Below are positions 53,678 to 62,656 of a stretch of DNA of 64,000 bases, piece by piece. Every line of letters starts with the position of its first letter. The first letter of the stretch is position 1. The DNA comes from Klebsiella pneumoniae (GTDB lineage Bacteria > Pseudomonadota > Gammaproteobacteria > Steroidobacterales > Steroidobacteraceae). The notes beneath the pieces are model-generated. The model was not told the DNA's origin and did not search any database. It was given only the letters and a program-made list of their open reading frames with translations. The DNA lies in assembly GCA_945873095.1 (NCBI GenBank), contig CAMCBU010000012.1, positions 1 through 64,000 of the forward strand. The letters run 5' to 3'. Position numbers and translations under genes: made by a program.

Positions 53678-54823
53678 TCAGCGCTCCAACCGCGCACGCG
53701 GATCGGCAGTGGCAGCAGAATCAGCCGCGGCTCCCGCGGAGGATCGCGGAATCGTCACCGACACCTCGGGTTCCGACCCGTTGCCGCGACGTTGTTCCAT
53801 CAGCTTATCGAGTGGCAAGTACAGCATTTGATTACCTGACTTGCTGTCGACCACGATTTTTTGCGAGCGGCTCAACACGTTTTCCACCGCTTCGATGTAC
53901 AGACGATCGCGAGTCACTCTCGGAGCCTTGTCATACGCTCCGACGAGTTGATTGAAGCGCTGCGCTTCACCGTCAGCCACCGCCACGACCTGAGCGCGGT
54001 AAGCCTCGGCTTCCTGCAACTGCCGCAACGCCGCGCCCTCGGCCACCGGCAAGATACCGCTCGCATAGGCCTCCGCCTCTTTGGTGAGCCTTTCCTTATC
54101 CGCGAGCGCCTTGTTCGCGTCGCGCTGCGACTCTTGCACGTCGGTCGGAACCTGGATGTCGGTGAGGTTCACGCTGGTGATGAAGATGCCAGTGCCGTAT
54201 TGATCGAGTGTCCGCTGGATCAGCTCACGCGTGCTCGCCGTGACCTGTTCACGATTCGAGACGAAGATCGCCTCGAGGGTGCTGCGACCGACGACCTCGC
54301 GGATCGCCATTTCGCCCACATCGCTCAAGGTCTGCTCCGGATCACGAACCTTGAACAAATATTTGACCGGATCGCGCAGCTGGTATTGAACCGCCAAGGT
54401 CATGTCGATCAGGTTGATGTCCTGCGTCAACACCTTCGCCGTGTAACTGACGCTGTTGACCTTTTGCGTGTTGACCTTGGTCACCCGCTCGATCGGCCAA
54501 ATATGAAAGCCGAGACCCGGATCGCGCACGGAGGCGAACTGCCCGAATCGTTGCACGACGCCGCGCTCGGCTTGATCGATCGTGAAGAAGCTCTGGTAGG
54601 CCCAAAACGCGAGCACCACCCCCGCGATGATCAACAGCTGCGAGCGATTGTCAGCAGGTTCGGTGCCCTCGGGTTCCGTCCCGGCCGGACCGCCAGCCCC
54701 AGCGCCTTTCAGGATGTTGTCGAGCTTGCGCTGAAATTTGCGCAAGGCATCGTCGCCGCCAGACTTGCCGGGACGCTTGCCCCAAGGATTTTTTTGGCTT
54801 CCGCCAGGTTCATTCCATGCCAT
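53678..54823 (-). CDS. hflK: HflK, prohibitin-like membrane protein
   Basis: 381 residues. N-terminal Gly/Asn/Pro-rich cytoplasmic segment (MAWNEPGGSQKNPWGKRPG), a membrane helix (LLIIAGVVLAFWAYQSFF) and a SPFH domain (VQRFGQFASVRDPGLGFHIWP, REVVGRSTLEAIFVSNREQ). The C-terminal tail is Ala/Pro-rich. Partner of HflC. ATG 54823 is fixed by the conserved MxWN start. Confidence 0.97.
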   Translation of the reverse strand: MAWNEPGGSQKNPWGKRPGKSGGDDALRKFQRKLDNILKGAGAGGPAGTEPEGTEPADNRSQLLIIAGVVLAFWAYQSFFTIDQAERGVVQRFGQFASVRDPGLGFHIWPIERVTKVNTQKVNSVSYTAKVLTQDINLIDMTLAVQYQLRDPVKYLFKVRDPEQTLSDVGEMAIREVVGRSTLEAIFVSNREQVTASTRELIQRTLDQYGTGIFITSVNLTDIQVPTDVQESQRDANKALADKERLTKEAEAYASGILPVAEGAALRQLQEAEAYRAQVVAVADGEAQRFNQLVGAYDKAPRVTRDRLYIEAVENVLSRSQKIVVDSKSGNQMLYLPLDKLMEQRRGNGSEPEVSVTIPRSSAGAAADSAATADPRARLER

Positions 54824-54860
54824 AGGTGTGCTTTCGGTTGCGCGCGAATGAGGGAGAAAA

Positions 54861-56225
54861 TCAAGAACGGCGCGCCGTCGCGGGTGATTGTAGGTACCCC
54901 CTGTCGAGCACACAAGTTATGTGCTCGCCCGGGGGCGCGGAAAGGGGGGCCAAGGCCTCCACGGTCACGCCAGCAAGGCGCGCAAGAGCGGTCGCCTCGG
55001 CATCGGGTATGGCAGCAGACCATTCGATCGAACCGTCTTCCTGCACCTGCTCCGAACGGATCGCGCCGGCCGCATACAGCCGCGCGCGCAACTGGCCAGC
55101 TTGACTTGCGCTCGCCCTGATCCGACGCAGGCTCGCAAACAAGGCCAAGCGTTCGGCGATCGCCTCGAGCAAAAGTTCGAGGCCCCGGTGTTTTGCGGCC
55201 GAGATCCAGACGCTGGCCACCTGCCCCTCGGCATCACGCTCGACGTGCGGAGCGAGATCGAGTCGGTCGATCTTGTTGTACACCCGGATCTGCGGCAGCT
55301 CGCCGGCTCCGACCTCGGTCAGCACGGCGTTGACCTGCTCGATGCGTTCATCGCGACGCGGGTCACTCGCATCGATGACGTGTAGCAACAGAGTCGCCTC
55401 GCGCGCCTCGGTGAGTGTGGATCGAAACGCCGCAACCAATTCGTGCGGCAACTCACGGATGAAGCCCACCGTGTCGGCAAGCACGACCGGAGTGCCACCG
55501 GGTAATTCCACTTTCCGCACCAGCGGATCGAGGGTCGCAAAGAGCTGATCGGCGACATAGGCGTCGGCACCCGTCAACGAGCGGAACAAGGTGGATTTGC
55601 CGGCGTTGGTGTAACCCACCAGAGCCACCGACGGAATCGGAATCTCGACTCGACGCTGGCGCCCGGTCTCGCGTTGCAGCTGCAGCTTCTCGAGGCGCTT
55701 CGAGAGGACGCGCACGCGCTCGCCAAGCAGACGACGATCGGTTTCGAGCTGCGTTTCGCCCGGACCGCGTAAGCCGATACCACCCTTTTGACGCTCGAGA
55801 TGGGTCCAGCCTCGCACCAGTCGACTCGCCAGATGGCGCAACTGGGCGAGCTCGACTTCGAGCTTACCCTCGTGACTGCGCGCACGCTGCGCAAAGATAT
55901 CGAGAATGAGCGCGTTGCGATCGAGCACGCGCAAGCCCGTCAGTTTCTCGAGGTTACGCTCTTGGCTCGGCGAGAGCGCATGGTCGACCAAGATGACTTC
56001 GGCGCAGGTATCGACCGCAACTTGCCGAATCTCGTCAGCCTTACCACTGCCGACAAAATATTTGGGATCCGGTCGATCGCGCTTGCCGGTGACGGTCGCG
56101 CCCACGGAGACGCCGGCCGACTCGGCCAACTGCGCGAACTCGTCGAGATCTTCCTGCTCGATCGCTGCGCCGAGACCTAGGCGAACGAGGACGGCCTTTT
56201 CGCCGCCGCGGGGACGTTCAAACAC
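54861..56225 (-). CDS. hflX: Ribosome-splitting GTPase HflX
   Basis: 454 residues. N-terminal HflX domain (GKADEIRQVAVDTCAEVILVD, ALSPSQERNLEKLTGLRVLDR), the linker ERQKGGIGLRGPGETQLETDRR, and an Obg-like GTPase with P-loop VALVGYTNAGKSTLF, DTVGFIRELPHELV (G3) and NKIDRLD (G4). HflX rescues stalled ribosomes after heat shock. Start is GTG 56225, 18 nt downstream of hfq. Confidence 0.97.
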   Translation of the reverse strand: MFERPRGGEKAVLVRLGLGAAIEQEDLDEFAQLAESAGVSVGATVTGKRDRPDPKYFVGSGKADEIRQVAVDTCAEVILVDHALSPSQERNLEKLTGLRVLDRNALILDIFAQRARSHEGKLEVELAQLRHLASRLVRGWTHLERQKGGIGLRGPGETQLETDRRLLGERVRVLSKRLEKLQLQRETGRQRRVEIPIPSVALVGYTNAGKSTLFRSLTGADAYVADQLFATLDPLVRKVELPGGTPVVLADTVGFIRELPHELVAAFRSTLTEAREATLLLHVIDASDPRRDERIEQVNAVLTEVGAGELPQIRVYNKIDRLDLAPHVERDAEGQVASVWISAAKHRGLELLLEAIAERLALFASLRRIRASASQAGQLRARLYAAGAIRSEQVQEDGSIEWSAAIPDAEATALARLAGVTVEALAPLSAPPGEHITCVLDRGYLQSPATARRS

Positions 56226-56243
56226 GCGTCAGGCGTGCCAGGC

Positions 56244-56507
56244 TCACTCGCCGACCGGAGCCGGATCGACGCCACCTTCGGGTTCTTCCGGCGACGGGAG
56301 GCGCACGTTTCGCGCCGGTACGACCGTGGAGATCGCGTGCTTGTAGACCATCTGGTTGACGGTATTTTTGAGCAGCACGACGAACTGGTCGAATGAATCG
56401 ATCTGTCCCTGGAGTTTGATGCCATTGACGAGGTAAATCGACACCGGCACCCGCTCCTTGCGGAGCTGGTTCAAAAACGGATCCTGCAGAGACTGGCCCT
56501 TGGCCAT
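56244..56507 (-). CDS. hfq: RNA chaperone Hfq
   Basis: 87 residues. Sm1 motif ([39 protein letters not shown]) and Sm2 motif ([14 protein letters not shown]) are complete, including the proximal-face YKHAIST. The C-terminal tail is short and acidic. It mediates sRNA-mRNA pairing. AGGAG precedes the ATG, and a promoter is visible in the miaA-hfq gap. Confidence 0.98.
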   Translation of the reverse strand: MAKGQSLQDPFLNQLRKERVPVSIYLVNGIKLQGQIDSFDQFVVLLKNTVNQMVYKHAISTVVPARNVRLPSPEEPEGGVDPAPVGE

Positions 56508-56525
56508 GATGATCGACTCCTGAAT

Positions 56526-56554
56526 GTTATTCGCCCACCCCGCTACAGTGACAA
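56526..56554 (-). promoter_or_regulatory. Sigma-70 promoter for hfq
   Basis: On the minus strand TTGTCA (56554-56549), a 17-nt spacer and AATAAC (56531-56526) lie in the 68-nt miaA-hfq gap. The leader would be only about 12-13 nt and contain the Shine-Dalgarno AGGAG. This would let hfq-hflX-hflKC be transcribed independently of mutL-miaA. Confidence 0.5.
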
Positions 56555-56575
56555 TTTAACATGACAGAAGTTCCC

Positions 56576-57517
56576 TCAGCGTTGCGAAAGTAACCCTCGC
56601 TGCAAGGCGGCCACCCTCGCCTCCAATAGGTCCGCTTGCTGCGGATCCAACCGCTCCCAATCCGGATCGGCGTGGATCCAGGTCAACTGGCGCTTGGCGA
56701 GTTGCCGAGTTGCAGCCACCGCTCTTACGACCGCGGTCGCGAGGTCGGTCTCGCCGGCGAGATGCGCCCACAGCTGGCGATAGCCGACGGCGCGCAGCGA
56801 GGGCGCAGCGGGACTCAAGCTCGGATTGGAGCGCAACCCTCTGACCTCCTCCAGCAAGCCCTCTTGCATCATGTGCTGCAAGCGCTGCGCGATACGCTCG
56901 TGCAGCCAGGCTCGATCCGTCGGCACCAAAGCAAGACGGGCGAACCGCCAAGCGTGCGTCGCGTGGGTGTCGCGCTGCCACTGACTGATCGGCCGACCGC
57001 TCAACCGATAGACCTCCAAAGCACGCTGGATACGCTGGGCATCATGGCTATGAATCTTGGCTGCGGCCACCGGATCCACCACGGCCAACTCGCCGTGCAG
57101 AGCAGGCCAGCCACGCTCGGCGGCCGCCGCATCGATGGTGCGGCGCAGATCGGGATCGGCCTTGGGCAGTTTGGCGATACCGCGAATCAGGGCATTGAAA
57201 TACAGCATCGTGCCGCCGACCAAGATCGGAAAATTGCCGCGCGCTCGAATCGTCTCGATCGCCCGCAGCGCATCGGTGACGAACTCACCGGCGCTGTAGG
57301 TATCTGCGGGGTCGCGAATGTCGATCAAGTGATGCGGGATCCGCTCTCGCAAACGGCGCGACGGTTTGGCCGATCCGATGTCGAGCCCGCGGTAAACTTG
57401 GGCGGAATCCACGCTGATGAGTTCGGCCGGCAGCATTTCGGCCAAGCGCAGCGCCAACGCGGACTTACCGCTCGCCGTCGGACCTGCGATCAGCAGCGCG
57501 TCGAATTCAGCGGCCAC
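56576..57517 (-). CDS. miaA: tRNA dimethylallyltransferase
   Basis: 313 residues. P-loop LIAGPTASGKSALALRLAE, ISVDSAQVYRGLDIGSAKPS, PHHLIDIRDPADTYSAGEF, VGGTMLYFNALIRGIA and C-terminal QLAKRQLTWI match MiaA, which makes i6A37 in tRNAs reading UNN codons. The GTG at 57517 lies 8 nt before the mutL stop (11-nt overlap). The upstream frame is antisense or shadow sequence. Confidence 0.97.
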   Translation of the reverse strand: MAAEFDALLIAGPTASGKSALALRLAEMLPAELISVDSAQVYRGLDIGSAKPSRRLRERIPHHLIDIRDPADTYSAGEFVTDALRAIETIRARGNFPILVGGTMLYFNALIRGIAKLPKADPDLRRTIDAAAAERGWPALHGELAVVDPVAAAKIHSHDAQRIQRALEVYRLSGRPISQWQRDTHATHAWRFARLALVPTDRAWLHERIAQRLQHMMQEGLLEEVRGLRSNPSLSPAAPSLRAVGYRQLWAHLAGETDLATAVVRAVAATRQLAKRQLTWIHADPDWERLDPQQADLLEARVAALQRGLLSQR

Positions 57518-59294
57518 GCAAAAACAATTGATCGAGTTGCGCCAACGACAGGGTCGTCCAGGTCGGTCGACCGTGATTGCATTGCCCGGCGCGCTCGGTC
57601 GACTCCATATCGCGCAGCAACGCATTCATCTCAGGCAAAGTCAGGCGACGATGCGCCTTGATGGCACTACGGCAGGCGATATTGCCGAGCAGCGCATTGA
57701 CCGTCCCCTCGAGATGGTGTGAGCCCCGCTCGTCGGTCAAATCGCGGAGCACGTCGCGGATCAGCGGCGCCGGATCCTCGTGCGCGAGCAAACCCGGCAC
57801 CGCGCGCACCGCCAACTTGCCCGGGCCGATCACGTCGATCTCGAAACCCGCGCGCTCGAATTCGGCCGCTTGCTGATCAAAAAATTCCGTCACATGGATT
57901 GGTACATCGACCACTCGCGGCTCGAGCAAGCGTTGCGACGCGGCACGATCGCCCTGCGCGAGCTTCAGCTTTTCGTACAACACGCGCTCGTGCGCCGCGT
58001 GCGCGTCGACCAACACAAGGCCTGAGGCACTTTGCGCCAAGATGTACACGCCGTGCAGTTGCGCGATGGCCGTGCCCAGCTCTCCTGCCCGAGCGACCAC
58101 CGCCTCCGCAACCCGATCCGTCGAATCGCCGGATCCCCATGGCCCGGATCGCCAAGGATCGAACGCCGGTAACCCACGCGGCAGCTCAAGGGGCAAAGCC
58201 GAAGTCGTCGAGCCTTCGGCGGCACCTGCTGCGGTATTGGCAGCGGTAGTGGCAGCGACACCGAGTGACGTCGCATCAGCCGTGGGCGCCGCAACACCGG
58301 CGGGTACGCCGAGTGCCGAATGAACGCTGCGAAAAACGAAATCATGGATCTGCCGACTGTCGCGGAAGCGGACTTCGAGTTTCTGCGGATGGGCGTTCAC
58401 ATCGACCCACGCCGGGTCAAGCTCGAGATAGACGAGGTACGCGGGCTGACGCCCGTGGTAGAGCACGTCGCGATAACCGAGTCGCACGGCGCTCGCCAGC
58501 AGCCGATCGCGAACCGTGCGACCGTTGACGTAGGCGTATTGGTGGTCGCTGCTCGCTCTGGCAGCCTGCGGCTGACCGAGCCAGCCATGCAGCGAGACCG
58601 AACCGGATCGTCGCTCGAATTCGATGGCACTGGCGATGAACTCATCGCCAAGAATGGCGGCGACTCGCGCCCTGCGCCCGAGGGCGCTGGTCGTCAACGG
58701 CGCATCGAGCAGCACTCGACCGCCGTGACGCAACCGAAAGGCGACATCGAACCGAACCAACGCCAAACGCTCGACGAGTCTTGCGATATGACTCCACTCG
58801 GTGCTCTCGGCACGCAGGAATTTTCGTCGCGCGGGTACATTGAAGAACAAATCGCGCACCTCGATCAAAGTACCGCGCGGCTGCGAGGAGGGCTTGATGT
58901 CCGAGACCTCACCGCCATCGACACGGATCTCCATCGCCGAGGTGGCACCCTCACGCCGTGAAGCCACTCGCATGCGTGACACCGAACCAATCGACGGCAA
59001 GGCCTCACCGCGAAATCCGAGGCTGGCGATAGCGGCCAAGTCTGCGAGGGTTGCGATCTTGCTGGTTGCATGTCGCTGCACCGCCAAAGCGAGCTCGTCG
59101 GCGGCGATACCATGGCCGTCGTCGAGAATGCGAATCAACGCTGCGCCACCAGCTTCGATATCGATATCGATATGGTGCGCACCGGCATCCAAGCTGTTTT
59201 CCAGCAATTCTTTGACGACGGAGGCGGGACGCTCGACGACCTCGCCCGCAGCGATCTGGTCAACGAGCGCGCTCGGCAACTTTCGGATGGGCAC
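57507..59294 (-). CDS. mutL: DNA mismatch repair protein MutL with endonuclease motifs
   Basis: 595 residues. GHKL ATPase N-terminal domain: IAAGEVVERPASVVKELLENSLDAG (read as AAGEVVERPASVVKELLEN), DDGHGI, TSKIATLADL and GFRGEALPSIGSV. After an Ala/Thr/Pro linker (about residues 335-385) the C-terminal domain carries metal-site motifs DAHAAHERVLYE, ACRSAIKAH, CNHGRPT and the terminal FLR. These are the four motif classes of nicking MutL endonucleases, unlike E. coli MutL, which relies on MutH. Confidence 0.97.
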   Translation of the reverse strand: MPIRKLPSALVDQIAAGEVVERPASVVKELLENSLDAGAHHIDIDIEAGGAALIRILDDGHGIAADELALAVQRHATSKIATLADLAAIASLGFRGEALPSIGSVSRMRVASRREGATSAMEIRVDGGEVSDIKPSSQPRGTLIEVRDLFFNVPARRKFLRAESTEWSHIARLVERLALVRFDVAFRLRHGGRVLLDAPLTTSALGRRARVAAILGDEFIASAIEFERRSGSVSLHGWLGQPQAARASSDHQYAYVNGRTVRDRLLASAVRLGYRDVLYHGRQPAYLVYLELDPAWVDVNAHPQKLEVRFRDSRQIHDFVFRSVHSALGVPAGVAAPTADATSLGVAATTAANTAAGAAEGSTTSALPLELPRGLPAFDPWRSGPWGSGDSTDRVAEAVVARAGELGTAIAQLHGVYILAQSASGLVLVDAHAAHERVLYEKLKLAQGDRAASQRLLEPRVVDVPIHVTEFFDQQAAEFERAGFEIDVIGPGKLAVRAVPGLLAHEDPAPLIRDVLRDLTDERGSHHLEGTVNALLGNIACRSAIKAHRRLTLPEMNALLRDMESTERAGQCNHGRPTWTTLSLAQLDQLFLRGR

Positions 59295-59303
59295 GATAGA
59301 GAT

Positions 59304-60536
59304 CTAGAGCTTGCCGGCAGCAGCGGCCTCGGGCGCCGTGGCAACGACCGTTCGGCCGCGATCGCGCTCGAGTGCGAAGCGCGAACCCTCGGGCGGATGA
59401 TCGAGGAAGAACTGCCTCACGCCATCGAAAATGGCATCGGCTAACTCGGCACGCTTGCCTTCGATATTCAGCAGACGCTCATCCGACGGACTCGAGATGA
59501 ACGCCGTCTCGACCAGCATCGAGGGAATGTCGGGGCTCTTCAACACCAGAAATCCGGCCTGCTGCACCTGCGGCTTACGTACTTCATTGACGCGACGCAG
59601 CGATCGCAACACCTGCTCGGCCGCCACCACGCTTTGCCCGATTTGCGCCGACTGCGCGAGATCAACGAGCACTGAGGCAATCACGGGATCTTTGTCATCG
59701 AGTGAAATTCCACCGGCGAGATCCGCCGCGTTCTCACGATCGGCCAACCAACGCGACTGCTCGTCACTCGCACCCTTCTCCGAGAGCACGTACACCGAGG
59801 AGCCCGACACCGACGGATCGCGCACAGCATCGGCATGCACCGAGACGAACAACTGGGCCCCCGCCGCTCGCGCGCGTCGAATCCGTTCGCGGTGCTTCAA
59901 AAAATAGTCTGCATCGCGCGTGAGCACGGCGCGCATGCCGGGCTCTTGATTGATGCGCGCGGCGAGACGTTTGGAAATATCGAGCACGACGTCTTTTTCG
60001 TTTGTGCCTGCACGCCCGATCGCCCCGGGGTCCTGACCGCCATGACCCGCATCGATGGCGACGATGACCTCTCGACCCGACGTCGGCGGCGCATGGGCCG
60101 CCCGCACTTCTTTCAAGGGAGTGCGACCGACCGGCGCGATCGCCGGTGAGGTCAAAGAAAATTCGAGCGTCGCCGTGCGGTTGGAGGATCCCTCCGAGCC
60201 GATCGGTTGCAGTTGGGCGACGGGATCGAGCTCGAACACCAAGCGTAGATCGCCATTGGCTTGTGGACCGGCCCGTAGCGCCCGGACCGCACCATTGGCG
60301 GACGGGAGTGTTTGCTTGGGTTTACCGGTGTTGGCGAGATCGACCACCAATCGACGCGGCTGCTCGAGCACGAACCAGCGCGTCGGGGTCGAGGCGGAGA
60401 GGTCGATCCGAATCTGCGTCGCCTCCGGCTGGCTCTCGATCCGCAGGCTGCGAAGCTCCGCGGCTGCCTGCGCCGACACCGCGGTGACGCCAAGCAGCAA
60501 GGCTGATGCGAGCCACGACCAAAGACGCCCTGTCAT
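59304..60536 (-). CDS. N-acetylmuramoyl-L-alanine amidase (AMIN plus Amidase_3)
   Basis: 410 residues. Signal peptide (WSWLASALLLGVTAVSAQA), an AMIN domain (RSLRIESQPEATQIRIDLSA, LVFELDPVAQLQPIG) for septal targeting, and an Amidase_3 domain with zinc ligands in AIDAGHGGQDPGAIG, Glu/His in LFVSVHADAV and catalytic Glu in SMLVETAFISSPSDE. Splits daughter-cell peptidoglycan, AmiB/AmiC type; AmiB sits next to mutL in E. coli. No Shine-Dalgarno; a promoter lies right upstream. Confidence 0.93.
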   Translation of the reverse strand: MTGRLWSWLASALLLGVTAVSAQAAAELRSLRIESQPEATQIRIDLSASTPTRWFVLEQPRRLVVDLANTGKPKQTLPSANGAVRALRAGPQANGDLRLVFELDPVAQLQPIGSEGSSNRTATLEFSLTSPAIAPVGRTPLKEVRAAHAPPTSGREVIVAIDAGHGGQDPGAIGRAGTNEKDVVLDISKRLAARINQEPGMRAVLTRDADYFLKHRERIRRARAAGAQLFVSVHADAVRDPSVSGSSVYVLSEKGASDEQSRWLADRENAADLAGGISLDDKDPVIASVLVDLAQSAQIGQSVVAAEQVLRSLRRVNEVRKPQVQQAGFLVLKSPDIPSMLVETAFISSPSDERLLNIEGKRAELADAIFDGVRQFFLDHPPEGSRFALERDRGRTVVATAPEAAAAGKL

Positions 60537-60544
60537 GGGCGCGA

Positions 60545-60574
60545 ACTGTACGCTTGAAACACGATAAATATCAA
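60545..60574 (-). promoter_or_regulatory. Promoter of the amidase-mutL-miaA unit, near-leaderless
   Basis: On the minus strand TTGATA (60574-60569), an 18-nt spacer and TACAGT (60550-60545) lie in the AT-rich gap after tsaE. The amidase ATG is only 8 nt past the -10 box, so the transcript would have no leader or one or two bases. Confidence 0.5.
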
Positions 60575-60601
60575 CAAAATTAACGCTCTAAGATTGATAC
60601 T

Positions 60602-61084
60602 TCAGAGTGCCTGCAACCAATGGCGACCGGCCTCGGTCAGCGCCGCGATGTTGATCTCGCGCGCGGTCCCAACGACTCGCAAGGAGATCTCAAGGTCGAA
60701 TAGACCGAGTGCACGCTCGGCCCGCTCAGGCCATTCGACCATCCAGAGGCAGCCAGGCCGATCATAATCGGCAAGTCCAAGCCCCCGCACCTCCGCTGCG
60801 TCGCGAAGTCGATAAAGATCGACGTGTACGACGGTCAGCCGATCGAGTTCGTACGACTCGAGCAGCGAAAACGTCGGACTACGTACCGATCCACGCACGC
60901 CGAGACCGCGTAGCAAACCGCGAGTGAGGGTCGTCTTGCCGGCGCCGAGATCGCCGCGCAGCGCAACCTTCAACGCACCGCCCGCAAACGCGGGCATCGC
61001 CGCCGCGAGCTTCGCGCCGAATTCCAAGGTGGTTGATTCATCGATCAATACCGTCGCCGTGGTCGAGGTCATGGTCGAAGTCAT
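60602..61084 (-). CDS. tsaE: tRNA threonylcarbamoyladenosine biosynthesis ATPase TsaE
   Basis: 160 residues. P-loop LRGDLGAGKTTLTRGLLRGL, SPTFSLLESYEL, VHVDLYRL and the Trp/Glu region LWMVEWPERAE match TsaE (YjeE), which supports t6A37 synthesis with TsaB/TsaD. ATG 61084 overlaps the nnr stop (ATGA); an in-frame ATG four codons later (61072) is possible. Confidence 0.95.
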   Translation of the reverse strand: MTSTMTSTTATVLIDESTTLEFGAKLAAAMPAFAGGALKVALRGDLGAGKTTLTRGLLRGLGVRGSVRSPTFSLLESYELDRLTVVHVDLYRLRDAAEVRGLGLADYDRPGCLWMVEWPERAERALGLFDLEISLRVVGTAREINIAALTEAGRHWLQAL

Positions 61085-62634
61085 GGCAGACCGCGGGCCA
61101 GATTCATGGCGAGCTCGCCTGCCAGCAAACCGCGATCCGACGAGCCGACGGCCGCCTCTCGCGGCTCGGCAGCCAAGGCGTGTAGCCAGACAGCCGCCTG
61201 CGCTGCCAATAGCGCGCTATCCGCACGGGCACGAGCCGACTGTTGCGCCCAAATGCCAGCCACGGCACCGGCTAACACGTCACCGGTGCCCGCGGTGGCA
61301 AGGCGCGGGTTTCCCAGGGCGCAAAGGGTCGGCCTCTGACCGGCGCAGCCGATCCAGGTGCCCGCCCCCTTGAGCACGACGATTGCCCGTGTTCGAGCGG
61401 CTAAGGTGGCCAGCGCCGCGCCGCGATCGGCTTGTACATCGGCCGTTTCAACGCCGAGCATCCGCGCCGCTTCGGCGGGATGTGGCGTCATCACCCAGGG
61501 ACGTATCGGCGCATCGCGATCGCCCGCGAGCAGCCCGCCTGCCGACCGCCCCGCGAGCAGCGTGAGCGCATCGGCATCCAGAACCGTCGCCGCCGACTCA
61601 TCGAGCGCGGCATCGAGCACTTGCGAGGCCCACTCGTCGCGACCGAGACCAGTGCCCACGACGCGCACATCCGCGCCCTGCACATGACGCGCGATGGCAC
61701 GGGCGTCCTCGATCGGTCTGACCATCAACTCCGGATGGGCTGTCGCAATGGACGCCGCTGAGGCGGGGTGACACAGCACCGTGACCTTGCCGGCACCGAC
61801 CCGCAGCGCCGCGATCGCAGCAAGGCGTGCGGCGCCCGGCATGCCGATACCACCGCCGATCACGACGACGTGACCCGCCTCACCCTTGTGAGTCGTGATC
61901 GAACGACGCGGCAACGCCCGACGCAGTGCGTGCTCGTTCAATCTTTGAGCGACATAACCAACGGACGAGGCGGCACGCTCAAAGAGCGCGGCGTCATCGA
62001 CGAGCGTCCCCAACACAAGCGAACCCACCCAAGGAGCCGCTTCGATCACATTCAAACCGAGCTTGTGCGCAACGAAAGTCACCGTCAGATCAGCACGGAT
62101 AGCACAGGGACGCGGCACGCCCGTATCGGCACACAGGCCCGAAGGCACATCAATCGATAGCACCGGGCGCGCTGCGGCATTGACGAGTTGCACGACGCTG
62201 CACAGCTCAGCGCTCAACTCGCGCTGCAAGCCGATGCCAAAGATTGCATCGACGATGACATCCGCTCGGGCGAGTTGCTCGGGCAGACGCATCGAATCCA
62301 ACGACTCGACCGGCACGCCCGCCGCAAGGCACTGCTCCGCCGCGCGAGCAGCATCCCCTTGCAGCGCCTGAGGCGGCGTCAACGCCAGCACGCGCGGCGA
62401 CAAACCGAGCGACCAAGCTTCATACGCGAGGATGTAGCCATCGCCCGCGTTATTTCCGCCACCGGCAAGAATCAGAATATCCCGCGCAACAGACCAACGG
62501 GCGCGCAACTGACGCATCGCGAATGCACCGGCTCGCGACATCAACTCGAACGATGGCACACCGACGCTCTCGATCCAGTGCCGCTCGAGCGCGCGGACCT
62601 GCGCGACGGTGTGCAATGAAAGCGGCGATTTCAT
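61081..62634 (-). CDS. nnr: Bifunctional NAD(P)HX epimerase/dehydratase
   Basis: 517 residues. N-terminal NnrE epimerase (FELMSRAGAFAMRQLRARW, ILILAGGGNNAGDGYILAYE, VLSIDVPSGLCADTG) fused to the C-terminal NnrD ADP-dependent dehydratase (KGEAGHVVVIGGGIGMPGAA, PWVMTPHPAEAARML, VLKGAGTWIG, GNPRLATAGTGDVLAGAVAG). Repairs hydrated NADH/NADPH. ATG 62634 is chosen; AGTATACT lies between this gene and queG. First gene of nnr-tsaE. Confidence 0.96.
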   Translation of the reverse strand: MKSPLSLHTVAQVRALERHWIESVGVPSFELMSRAGAFAMRQLRARWSVARDILILAGGGNNAGDGYILAYEAWSLGLSPRVLALTPPQALQGDAARAAEQCLAAGVPVESLDSMRLPEQLARADVIVDAIFGIGLQRELSAELCSVVQLVNAAARPVLSIDVPSGLCADTGVPRPCAIRADLTVTFVAHKLGLNVIEAAPWVGSLVLGTLVDDAALFERAASSVGYVAQRLNEHALRRALPRRSITTHKGEAGHVVVIGGGIGMPGAARLAAIAALRVGAGKVTVLCHPASAASIATAHPELMVRPIEDARAIARHVQGADVRVVGTGLGRDEWASQVLDAALDESAATVLDADALTLLAGRSAGGLLAGDRDAPIRPWVMTPHPAEAARMLGVETADVQADRGAALATLAARTRAIVVLKGAGTWIGCAGQRPTLCALGNPRLATAGTGDVLAGAVAGIWAQQSARARADSALLAAQAAVWLHALAAEPREAAVGSSDRGLLAGELAMNLARGLP

Positions 62635-62641
62635 GCAAGAC

Positions 62642-62649
62642 AGTATACT
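62642..62649. promoter_or_regulatory. Palindromic bidirectional -10 box between nnr and queG
   Basis: AGTATACT is self-complementary, so TATACT reads as a -10 box on both strands (plus 62644-62649; minus 62647-62642). The queG ATG (62657) and nnr ATG (62634) are each exactly 7 nt downstream of their -10, predicting leaderless mRNAs in both directions. No convincing -35 or Shine-Dalgarno is seen on either side. Confidence 0.5.
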
Positions 62650-62656
62650 CGCGGCC

